Shown: positions 22,433 to 31,876 of the stretch, one piece after another
Layout: each line of letters begins with the position of its first letter
Numbering within the stretch: the first letter of the stretch is position 1
NCBI GenBank assembly: GCA_021018995.1
Contig: CM037588.1
Span: forward strand, 83,487,765-83,551,764
Reading direction: 5' to 3'
Origin: Chloranthus sessilifolius
Lineage: Eukaryota; Streptophyta; Magnoliopsida; Chloranthales; Chloranthaceae
Length of the DNA stretch: 64,000 nt
Notes under the pieces: model-generated
What the model saw: the letters and a program-made list of their open reading frames with translations, nothing else
Database searches by the model: none
Told to the model about the DNA's origin: nothing
Translations under genes and position numbers: made by a program

Positions 22433-22818
22433 CTTCAGAAGTCACAGCACTCTGCAAAAAGGTATTCTGGAGATTCACAGCTTTAACAAGGGCAATTCAG
22501 TAATCTGTTACACGCGTCCCAATGCGTTTTAAAACCTAGGGAAATTCCAGAGGGTTCTAAGCATGAAGCAAAGGAATATTCCACCCCACGAGGGCACCTA
22601 GAGAGGGAATAACTTGGTAGGAACTTCTAAAAACTCTAAACAAACTTTCAAAATGCATAACAGAATTGATGCCTTTTTCACCTGATTGGCTGAACCAGAT
22701 CGAGGAATTCTAATTGGCCAGAACAGATCTGGATCCCCGTGCTCGACTACCATTGGTCAATACAGATCTGAGAACCTCTGATTAGTTGATACATAGCTGA
22801 GCTGGACCTGGGGAAAGC

Positions 22819-22826
22819 TATAAATA
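22819..22826 (+). promoter_or_regulatory. TATA box of the Ath-1 5' LTR
   Basis: TATAAATA in the context GAAAGCTATAAATAGA fits the plant consensus. The 3' LTR has the same box at 58966-58973, and the Ath-2 3' LTR has it on the minus strand at 32852-32859. Transcription would start roughly 30 bp downstream. Confidence 0.75.
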
Positions 22827-23262
22827 GACGAAGCATTTGCTCAATTGAGGCATCCAGATTTTGAGTTTCATTTCTAATCCCCCATTTCCCAGCCAGACAG
22901 CTTGTCTGCAATCCTTGTAATAGCCTACTTTGTACTTGCATTTGAGAGCTGTGAGACATTGCTGTAACTCAAAGGATAGTTTGCATCCAAGACTACAAAT
23001 CCGAGAGCTGTTAAGCTGTGCTCTGTAAATTGTAAGGATGAATTTTAAAAGGTTGCTGAAAACTATGCATTCTCCATTGGACTCATGTCAAGGGTTCCCT
23101 CTGATCTCCTCAGTACATTAGACTCCTTTAGATTCATTGTTTGCATGCAATTTCCCTTGATTCATTAATCCTGTGAGAATTAGTGTTTGTAACCTAGTCT
23201 CTTACAGCATTTGTAGTGATGTTTCTTATTCTGAATTGAGGATTTGGATTAAAAACTATTGG

Positions 23263-23294
23263 ATGGTTTGTGGCCATTAAAGTGGACAGACCAT
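23263..23294 (+). other. Conserved 32-nt hairpin in the LTR transcript (Ath-1 copy)
   Basis: The arms ATGGTTTGT and ACAGACCAT pair over nine positions around a 14-nt loop. Homologous hairpins of exactly 32 nt with different but complementary arms occur in Ath-2 (32398-32429, ATGATCTGT/ACAGATCAT) and Ath-5 (62458-62489, ATACTCTGT/ACAGAGTAT). The other Ath-1 LTR has it at 59407-59438. It lies about 410 nt into the predicted RNA. Confidence 0.8.
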
Positions 23295-23821
23295 AGCCAT
23301 AAGTGTAAGCCTAATCCTTGAATTAGATTTATCTTTCTTACATCTGTGCTTGTAGCCAGATGAAGATTGGATCACCTCTGTTGAACTGCAGTTATTCTCA
23401 TTAGATTTCAAAGACCAAATCAGATTTAGATATTACTTCTCCATCTTTGTTTCAATCATTCCCCCAACTCGGATCTGGATCATTTAGTTTAATTTTTTCT
23501 TTGTTTATAGTTAGTTAAACGTGACAAATTCAAACCTCTCATCTTATCAGTTTTCTAGATAGGATAGGAAGCCAGATTTGGTAGCTCAGATCTGGAGGTT
23601 TATCTTACATTTTAGACAAATTCTCTGTGGACGATCTTTCACTCACTTACTTTTAAAACTTGCTACAATTGGCCCTGATCATGCAGGCTAATTCTCTTCT
23701 GACTGTGCTGATATTTCTTTATTTTTTTTTATATAGTCTAGAGCCACTGTAATTTAGCAGCTATAAATCTGTTTTCTAAACACACATAAATCAAGCACAC
23801 TAAGAAGCAACAACAAGCTTT

Positions 23822-23839
23822 TGGCGCCGTTGCCGGGGA
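23822..23839 (+). other. Ath-1 primer-binding site (tRNA-Asp)
   Basis: TGGCGCCGTTGCCGGGGA is exactly complementary to the 3' end (with CCA) of plant tRNA-Asp(GUC), the primer used by Athila elements. It lies 6 bp after the LTR end. Confidence 0.95.
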
Positions 23840-24014
23840 ATTTGTTCTAAAATAGATAGACCTAAGTTTTCACTTTAATTTTTATCAGTACTAAACTATT
23901 CTATTGTTTATACTTGTGCAATTATTCATATTCAGATTTTTGAAGAAGGGAAACTACTTAAAGGAATTCTTAAGGTTTGCTGTGAATAATCAGATTTTTT
24001 TTATTCTGAGTTGT

Positions 24015-25606
24015 ATGTTTGGTAGGAGGACTCTCAACCCTGAGATTCTCCCATTGAATTTAGAAGTTGAAAGGCTACTACGAACCAAACAAACAACACA
24101 GAATTCTGCTACTATGGGTGAAGAACCTCGACTTTTGAGGGATTACTTTGCACCTGGTGCGTATAATTCCCCCTTTTGCATTCAATTTCCTACTGTTGAA
24201 GGAAATTATAAGATCAAGTCATCAACTATCCAAATGCTTCCTTCCTTCCATGGGTTGAGTAAGGAAGACCCATACAAACATGTGGATGAATTCTTGGCTC
24301 TTTGCACCACATTCAATATAAATTTGGACTTGGACAAGCTTAGGCTCTTTCCTTTTTCATTAAAGGATAAAGCTAGAGCATGGTTATCCATGTTAGCACC
24401 AAATAGTATCACTTATTGGAATGATTTGCAGTGTCAATTTTTAGCCCAATATTTTCCATTATCTAAAACAAGCCAATTGAGACAAACTATCATTTCATTC
24501 TCCCAAAACTCAACTGAAACTTTCCATGAAGCATGGGAAAGATTCAAGAAACTTTTAAGGCAATGTCCTCATCATCAAATTCCTAGATGGCAGCTAGTTC
24601 AAAGCTTCTATCAAGGAATTGATCAAAAAGGCAAAAATATGGTGGATGCCTCTTGTGGAGGCACTTACTTACAAAAAATAGTTGAAGAGGTTTGGGACTT
24701 ATTTGAAGTGATTGGTGAAAACTCAACTCAACAAGAATCTCTGTCAAGAGAAATTGAAAATCCTGCTAGGTTGAACAATCACCAACCCACCAAAGGGAAG
24801 ATCTATGAGGTGAATGAGTTGGAAAGAAAGATGGACAATCTAACCACAAAGTTTGATAGATTGATAGACTCACTTGAAAATCCAAATGTTTCAAGAGTAG
24901 AGGAGGCATGTCTGATATGCCAGTCCCCTACTCATTCAATTGACCAATGTCCTGCTGCATCACAGTTCCCAGATTTAATGGTGGAACAAGCTCATGCTGC
25001 TCAATCATTTGGACAGATGCAGTCAAATGAATATCCATGGAGAGCACACCCCAATTTGAGGTGGAACCAAGGGAATTACCAATCCCAAAACCAGCAACAA
25101 CCAAAGAATCAAATGCCTTTCAAAGCGCACGGCCTTATCGGCAGAATTTTATGTCAAACCAAACTTTGACCCATTCCACAACAACATGCGTGATGCACTT
25201 GATTCAAACCCCCTCCAGGTCCCTTTCTTTTGAAGATCAAGTCCTAAATTCACTTCAGAATTTAGGATCTTTAACTCAGACTGTGAACTTTCACAGCCAG
25301 AGCATAAAGAAGATTGAAGAAACATTGGGACAACTTTCAAATACCTTAGCAAAAAGAGAGGAAGGAAAGTTACCCATCCAACCTTTGAACAATCCCAACG
25401 GACAGTTCATGGTTGGAGAAGCTTCTAATTCACATGAAGAAGTAAAAACTGTCACCACTTTGAGAAGTGAAAAAATGATAGATAACAAAGTGGGTACTGA
25501 AGAAGAAAGAAATGAGAAAGAGGATAAAGATATGCAGCAAGAGCAGCATAGTGATAGCAGTGGGGTTGCTGTTGTACCTCAAAAAAACCAAAAAAATGAA
25601 AAATAG
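24015..25606 (+). pseudogene. gag: Ath-1 gag (capsid and nucleocapsid), one frameshift
   Basis: Gag forms the virus-like particle that packages element RNA. I start at ATG 24015 (MFGRRTLNPEILPL) because the same start is conserved in the Ath-2 gag copies; upstream codons have no ATG. The capsid region includes IQMLPSFHGLSKEDPYKH (about residues 75-92), FPFSLKDKARAWLSML and HHQIPRWQLVQSFYQG. A zinc knuckle CLICQSPTHSIDQC fits CX2CX4HX4C (about residue 300). The frame shifts near 25115-25125, within the Gln/Asn-rich segment, and continues in a second frame to a TAG at 25604. At that TAG the Ath-2 copy has CAG, so the stop looks like C-to-T decay and gag and pol were probably one frame. Confidence 0.92.
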
Positions 25607-26347
25607 AAAATTCAAAAAATTTCTGAAAATACTTCTAAAGCTGTAGATGAAAGATTAGTTCGTCATTTACCATTTCCTCATGCAATGAAATCTGTATCCC
25701 CTTTTGATAAAGGGAACACAAAAATAGATGACATGATGGAGACTTTCAAGCAAGTCAAGATAAATTTACCTTTGCTTGAAGCAATCAAACAAATTCCAGC
25801 ATATGCAAAATTTTTGAAAGATGTTTGCACTCACAAAAGATAGTCTAGGATATAGTTGTCCAAAAAGGTCTTTGCTGTGGAAAGAATTAACCAGGTGTTA
25901 TCCGTTGCTACACCTCCTAAACTTCAAGATCCTGGAATCCCCACAATCCCTTGCATTATTGGGGAACACACCATTGAAAAGGCTTTATTAGATTTTGGTG
26001 CTAGTGTCAACCTACTTCCATATTCTGTATGTGAGAAACTAGGTTTGGGAGAATTAAAACCCACTCATGTGGTGTTACAACTAGCAGACAGATCTGAAAG
26101 AAAGCCAGTAGGGATGATTGAAGATGTATTGGTGGGAGTAGATAAATTCTTCTATCCTGCTGATTTTCTAGTTTTGGATATGGAACCAACCAAAAGCAAA
26201 ACTTCCATCCCTGTCATTTTGGGAAGACCATTCCGGCTACTGACAAATGCTTGCATTCAATGCAGTGGTATTATGGAAGTCTCATTTGGAAACATGAAGG
26301 TAAAATTAAATATTTATAATGCAGTCCTGACCTCAATTCAGCTCTGA
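25607..26347 (+). pseudogene. Ath-1 protease region of gag-pol
   Basis: The aspartic protease processes the gag-pol polyprotein. After the TAG at 25604 the reading continues through a conserved HLPFPHAMKS linker. TAG stops at 25841 and 25853 precede the protease core. The catalytic triad motif LLDFGASVNLLP (D codon at 25991) and the C-terminal PVILGRPFRLL segment are intact. The frame breaks near 26335 after VKLNIYNA. Ath-2 has CAG at the position matching the 25841 stop. The 12-residue spacing and both motifs are standard for Ty3/gypsy proteases. Confidence 0.9.
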
Positions 26348-27583
26348 AGAATGTTTTCATGTTGATCTATTGGATGAACTTGTGGAAGGGACTTTACAAC
26401 AATTTCTGCAGGGTGAAGACTTCACCACAGATGTTAAAGATGCTTGGGGATATGCTGAAAATAAAGCAAGTTGTATCTCAAATTCTGAGGAAATAAATGT
26501 TGTGCAAGGAACTCTTAATCAATCAGCAAGTTTCTCTTCTTGGAAACCTGCTACTCTTCCCCTTCCACAAACGTCTAAGGTACTTTGTTACCTTCTTTTC
26601 TCAGCCCACCTGATTTAGAACTAAAGCAGCTGCCAGAAAATTTGAAGTATGTGTTCTTAGGTAATCATAAATCATTGCCTGCCATTATTTCTTCCTCTCT
26701 CACAAAGGAGCAAGAGGAAGAGCTGTTGATAGTCTTGAAAGAACATAAAAGGGCAATTGGCTGGACTATTGCTGATTTAGGAGGAATCAGTCCACCTGTT
26801 TGCATGCACAAAATCTACTTGGAAGAAGATGCAAAGCCTTCTAGGGAAATGCAAAGGAGGTTGAACCCTCATATGCAAGAAGTGGTCATGAAAGAGGTTG
26901 TTAAGTTGTTGGATGCAGGGGTCATTTACCCCATTTCAGATTCAGCTTGGGTGGCACCTACACAGGTGGTACCTAAGAAATCTGAAATCACAGTTGTAAC
27001 CTCAGATTCTGGTGAGCTTATGTCAACCAGACAAACAACTGGATGGAGAGTCTGTATTGATTACAGAAAATTAAATGCAATGACCAGAAAAGACCATTTC
27101 CCCCTCCCATTCATTGATCAGATCTTAGATAAGCTAGCACGAAAAGCTTATTACTGTTTTCTTGATGGTTACTCTGGTTACAACCAGATTCCTGTGTACC
27201 CACAAGATCAGGAAAAGACCACATTCACTTACCCTTTTGGCACTTTTGCCTATAGGAGAATACCTTTTGGTCTTTGTAATGCTCCTGCTACCTTCCAAAG
27301 ATGCATGTATGCCATTTTTTCTGATATGATTGACCAATTTATGGAGATTTTTATGGATGATTTTTCAATCTATGGCGACAGTTTTTCCCAGTGTTTACAC
27401 CATCTCAAATTGGTACTACAAAGATGTGAAGAAACCAATCTGGTTTTGAGTGAAAGAGCCATTTCATGGTCACCTGTGGCATTGCCCTTGGCCATGTTGT
27501 GTCCCACAAAGGCATTGAGGTGGACAAAGAAAAAATTGAGTGAGTTGCACATTTACCACCTCCCAAGACTGTTAAAGAAATCA
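26348..27583 (+). pseudogene. Ath-1 reverse transcriptase
   Basis: The RNA-directed DNA polymerase copies element RNA to cDNA. A linker in one frame (26348-26580, with LDELVEGTLQQFL) shifts near 26580 into the RT frame. The fingers and palm are intact: VIYPISDSAWVAP, GWRVCIDYRKLN, PLPFIDQILDKLA, FLDGYSGYNQI (first catalytic Asp), PFGLCNAPATFQRCM, and the active-site FMDD at 27350-27361. The frame breaks again near 27455 after NLVLS, in the connection region that in Ath-2 reads GIVLGHVVSHKGIEVD. FMDD in place of YxDD is usual for Ty3/gypsy elements. Confidence 0.93.
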
Positions 27584-28140
27584 AGTTTTTAGACATCGGA
27601 TTTTACAGAAGGTTCATCAAGGACTTCAGTAAAATAACCAAACCTCTTTGTCATCTACTGTGCCAAGATGTCCCTTTTGTTTTCAATAATGAATGCATGA
27701 AGGCTTTTGAATTCCTAAAGAACTGTTTGATTTCAGCTCCAATATTGCAGTCTCCAGATTATTCATTACCTTTTGAACTGATGTGTGATGCATCAGATTA
27801 TGCTTTGGGAGCTGTCCTTGGACAGAGAAAAGATAAGCTGCCTCATGTCATAGCTTATGCCAGTAGATCAATGATTGATGCACAGCTCAATTACACAACA
27901 ACTGAGAAAGAGCTGCTGGCAATTGTTTTTGCTTTAGAGAAATTCAGGTCATATGTCTTGGGTTCGCAAATAGTGGTGTTCACTGACTACTCTCCCTTGA
28001 AATACCTTCTGTCTAAGAAGAACACCAAACCAAGATTAATCAGGTGGATTCTCCTATTACAGGAATTTGATCTACAGATTAAAGAAAAAAAGGGGGTGGA
28101 AAATGTGGTGGCTGATCACCTCTCCAGAATTTTAATTGCT
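27584..28140 (+). pseudogene. Ath-1 RNase H
   Basis: This domain degrades the RNA strand of the RNA-DNA hybrid. The carboxylates are present in order: [15 protein letters not shown] (Asp), [15 protein letters not shown] (Glu), [13 protein letters not shown] (Asp) and VADHLSRI (Asp). The upstream tether contains [17 protein letters not shown]. The domain is continuous from 27697 and open into the integrase; only the junction with RT near 27590 is out of frame. Confidence 0.92.
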
Positions 28141-29483
28141 GAAATTGATAGGTTGCCTATCAATGAATCTTTCCCTGATGAGCAACTTTTTTCCATTAGT
28201 GTACACACTCCTTGGTTTGCAAACATAGTCAACTTTTTGGCTACTGGAAGAATTCCTCAACATTGGAATAGAATGGATAAAGATCTTTTCTTCTCAAAGG
28301 TTAACCACTTCATCTGGCAGGATCCTTATCTGTTTAAGAGTTGTGCAGATCAAATAATAAGGAAATGTGTCCCTGACCAAGAATTTCATAGAATACTTTC
28401 TATGTGTCATGAACAAGCCTGTGGAGGTCATTTTAGTGGAAACAAAACGGCTGCAAAAGTTTTGCAGTGTGGATTTTATTGGCCTACACTTTTCAAGGAT
28501 GCCCTGCAGCATTGTAAATCTTGCCAGAACTGTCAGAAATTAGGCAGCATTTCCAAGAGAAACTCAATGCCTCTACAACCTATTTTGGTAGTTGAGTTGT
28601 TTGATGTTTGGGGGATAGATTTCATGGGTGGGAATAACTTCATTCTAGTAGCTGTGGATTATGTATCCAAATGGATTGAAGCCACAGCTACTAAAACAAA
28701 TGATCACAAAGTGGTTTTGAAATTTTTTAAGGATCACATTTTTTCCAGGTTTGGTTTTCCCAGAGCCATTATCAGTGATGGGGGAAGCCATTTTTGTAAT
28801 AGACATTTTGAAACTTTGTTGAAAAAATACTCTGTAACTCATAGAGTAGCCACTCCATATCATCCACAAACCAGTGGACAAGTGGAGATTTCCAATAGAG
28901 AAATCAAACATATTTTGGAAAAAACTGTGAAGAAGGACAGAAAGGATTGGTCCTTTGTTTAATGATGCATTATGGGCTTATAGGACAGCCTATAAAACCC
29001 CAATTGGTATGTCCCCATTTAGGTTGGTCTATGGCAAAGCATGCCATTTACCGATGAGAGTTAGAATATAAAGCTTTTTGGGCCATTAAAACATTGAACA
29101 TGGATCTAACTACTGCTGGTAATCACAGGAAACTGCAACTTGCTGAGTTAGAAGAGCTGCGAATGGATGCATACACAAATTCAAGATTGTATAAAGAGAA
29201 AGTCAAAACTTTTCATGATAAAAATTTATTAAGAAAAGAGTTCACAGCTGGTTCTAAGGTATGGTTATTTAACTCAAAGCTCAAGTTTTTCCCAGGAAAA
29301 CTGAGATCCAGATGGGAAGGGCCATACACTGTCATTAAGGCAGCCCCTTCAGGAGCTGTTGACATCATTGATCCAAGTAATGGAAGAATCATAAAGGTAA
29401 ATGGTAAGAGGCTCAAACCATACATTGAAAATACCCAGGAGCCGGTGCTGCCCATCTATCATCACGAATCTCTAAAAATCTGA
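28141..29483 (+). pseudogene. Ath-1 integrase
   Basis: Integrase joins cDNA to the host chromosome. The zinc-binding HHCC domain is seen as [16 protein letters not shown] with CKSCQNC. The DDE core is seen as VWGIDFMG (Asp), [13 protein letters not shown] (Asp) and [14 protein letters not shown] (Glu). Seven residues present in Ath-2 after IDFMG (PFPPSNG) are deleted here. A frame change after KDWSF (28955) and others near 29060 separate the core from the C-terminal part (29094-29483, LRSRWEGPYTVIKAAPSG). No chromodomain is visible, as expected for Athila. Confidence 0.92.
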
Positions 29484-30182
29484 TGGTAGAAAACTATGCA
29501 TTATGTTTGTATATCATAGTTTGTGCTTATTTTCTCTGTTTCTGCTTTTATCTCTTTTCGCATAGTTTAAACATGCTTAAAGTTCAGTCGCAAAGTAATA
29601 ATTCACTTTTCGCAAAGTCCAATTTGCTTTTCGAATAGACTCTGGAGCTGTAATGAACTGCTCGAAAGCAAAGATGTGCTTTTCGAATAGGTGTTTCTGG
29701 AAACATTTTCTTTTCGAAAAGAGAGTTCTGAAGCTAATTCCTTTCCGAAATAATGTTTCTGAAACTGTTAACTTGTCGAATGGTACTGATGCCATTCACA
29801 ATTGTAAAAAGGTCTCTTTTGGAACTTTTCGAAAACTTAAAGGCGCTTTGCGATATTAACTTGGAGTATATTTAACCCCTTTCGAAGTTGGGGTTTCATT
29901 TCAAACTCTTTCTGCAGAGCGACTCTTCACTGCTACCCTACTTCGCTCTCTCCTTGCACGAGTTACCAAGTTTACTACCCTTTTGTAACTGATTGTGTAG
30001 ATCATTTGCATTTTCAGAGAAGGATTTCAGCTTGTAATTTGAGGGATTTCTGGAAAGCAAACAACTCGTTCAAACATAAACCCTAGATCTCGGTATTTCT
30101 CTACCCATTCTCTCTAGTTATCATTTAGTAATTTGATTCTGTGTCAGCATCTATTTTGGGCATTTTTATACATCAATCTAGA
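29484..30182 (+). promoter_or_regulatory. Ath-1 pol-env spacer with CTTTTCGAA/TTCGCAAAG motif array
   Basis: No gene is present. Between about 29556 and 29865 there are about twelve copies of short motifs built on CTTTTCGCAAAG, CTTTTCGAATAG and CTTTTCGAAAAG, in both orientations. The same motif family fills Ath-1 U3 (22218-22460). The second half (29880-30180) is leader to the env-like ORF. That this is an internal promoter or protein-binding array is inference from its sharing with U3. Confidence 0.6.
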
Positions 30183-31876
30183 ATGGGAAAAGCAGAGAAA
30201 TCATTGGCTGCAATGTTCCCCAAATCCTCTGCTAGGAAAGTGAGCAAATCGACCCCAAAAGCAAAAGGAAAAGCTAAAACTTCAGCTAAACGGAAACTTT
30301 CAATGGATAAGGCAGACAGGGTGGAGAAAGGAAAGAAAATTAGACATGAGGAACCCACCCCTGCTGCTGCTAGCCCTGAGCCTGAGCTTACTCCTCTGCC
30401 CATTCATTTGGTCCTACCAAATCCCTTCATTGAAGCTCAGAAGCTAATACCCGAGCTGATGGTAGACGAAACTTTTTTCGTCACCAAACCAGAGTGCTTG
30501 CCATCCTTAAGATACCTTAGAGAGGCTTCACTAAGCAATATCCTTACCCCCTTGCCAGAGAAAATTTACCCAAGAATGGTGAAGTTATGGTACCAAAACC
30601 TAGTCAAGGCCACTGAAAAAGATGCTGATGTCCCTACCCTTGTCATTTTTATTGATGATTGCGATCTTACTGTGACATTTGAAGACATAGGGAATGCTTT
30701 AGGGATACCATTCCAATTTGATCCCTTTGGTCCTTTGGCTGCTCCAGAAACAGCCTCCTTTAGAGAGATGGCTGCCCATTTAACCCAAGGTATTGTGGGC
30801 ACTGGGCAGTCCATCATGAGAAGAGACCTTGCCCCCCAATTTCTATTGATGGATTCCATTTTAAGGGGCAGCTTTTATGTCACTGGGCACAGCCAAGAGA
30901 GGAGAGCACCAATTCTAGAGGCCCTCTTTCATTTCTCCAAGGGGCAATTTTTCAATGCCCCTATGTTAATTTTTGAAGCCATGGCTGATGTCAGTACCAA
31001 GCTGAAGAAAGAGCAGAAGATAGCTGGCCTACCATTTGGCAGATTGATCACAGCCCTCCTCAGAGCCAAATTCAACATTGACAGTGAGGAGCCATTTGAA
31101 GTCATTACCCCTCACAATTTTGGGAAAAAGGCTTGGACTACAGGCCAGGCTATGCTAAGAAGGATAAGAGAGGCAGGTGAACCTACACCTGAACCTGCAG
31201 CTGTGAGTGAGCTAGAACCCATCCCTCCAGATGCGCCTGCACCTGAGCCTGCCCCTTCAATTTTGCTAGAATCAACTGTGCCAGATCCAGTTTCGCCAAT
31301 TCCGGTGGATTCCCCCTCTACACCAACCATACTCACACCACCAATTTCTCCCACCAATGCCCAGGTTTTAGAGGAATTAGCTACAGATTTTATTGCCCCA
31401 TCTTCCTGCACTCCTCTGCTCCAAAGCCCCTCCCATTCCCCTACTAATTCAGCCCACACACCTGAGGTCTCCCATACACTTGAACTTGAGCCCTTCACTA
31501 CAGAGGCCTACTCTTCTTTATTGGGTTCTATTTTTGAAACCATGGAACTGGACCCCACCCCTATACCTACTCCTCCTCCCTTCACCCACTTTCCAACCTC
31601 TCCCTTTACAGCCATTGCACCTCCACCCTCCACCTCAGTTGTCCCCGTCTCTACTATGCCCACCTCTCCCACACCTGCATCCATTTCCCAAATCCTTACC
31701 TACCTCCAATCCATCCAAGCCCAACTTCAAATCAACACAGACAATCAGTCTGTAACCATGGAACTGCTCCATACCTTAGCTTCCACATCCCAAACAACCA
31801 CAATTACCCCTGTACCTATTTTTTCTTCCCAGGCCACCCAAACGAATCCATAGGTAATATTGGATGATCTACCCAC
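30183..31876 (+). pseudogene. Ath-1 env-position ORF, first part (interrupted by Ath-2)
   Basis: The ATG at 30183 (MGKAEKSLAAMFPKSS) is conserved in Ath-2. The N-terminal 60 residues are strongly basic (KAKGKAKTSAKRKLS), nuclear-localisation-like. Residues about 70-330 form a folded-looking domain conserved with Ath-2 and Ath-3: FETP-like LPSLRYLREASL, DVPTLVIFIDDCDLT, ILEALFHFSKGQFFNAPML and PFGRLITALLRAKFNID. A long Pro/Ser/Thr-rich linker follows. A TAG at 31851 interrupts the frame just before the Ath-2 insertion. The frame on both sides of the insertion is the same once one CCCAC copy is removed. Athila elements carry an env-like gene here, but I see no signal peptide or membrane segment. 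Its role is unknown. Confidence 0.8.
31872..31876. other. Target-site duplication of Ath-2, left copy
   Basis: CCCAC immediately precedes the Ath-2 3' LTR and recurs at 55638-55642 right after its 5' LTR. Confidence 0.85.

Larger units (their letters stand above)
21938..23815 (+). mobile_element. Ath-1 5' LTR
   Basis: This 1878-bp LTR runs from TGTTGACAAGTG to GAAGCAACAACA. U3 carries an array of CTTTGCGAAAAG/TTCGAA motifs (22218-22460) containing a 42-bp tandem repeat. A TATA box follows at 22819. The transcribed part contains a 32-nt hairpin (23263-23294) and a second inverted repeat (23572-23595). The partner LTR is 58066-59959. Confidence 0.95.

Noticed and set aside
22258-22503. Repetitive ORFs at 22258-22503 and 58385-58609 with KRRLNFAKRRKH repeats
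   Set aside because: These are translations of the 42-bp U3 repeat. The period is a multiple of three, so all frames can stay open; there is no coding evidence.
31112-31498. Long minus-strand and alternate-frame ORFs inside the Pro-rich part of the env-like ORF (also 31393-31755 and 36346-36739)
   Set aside because: These are shadows of a low-complexity, GC-rich coding region.
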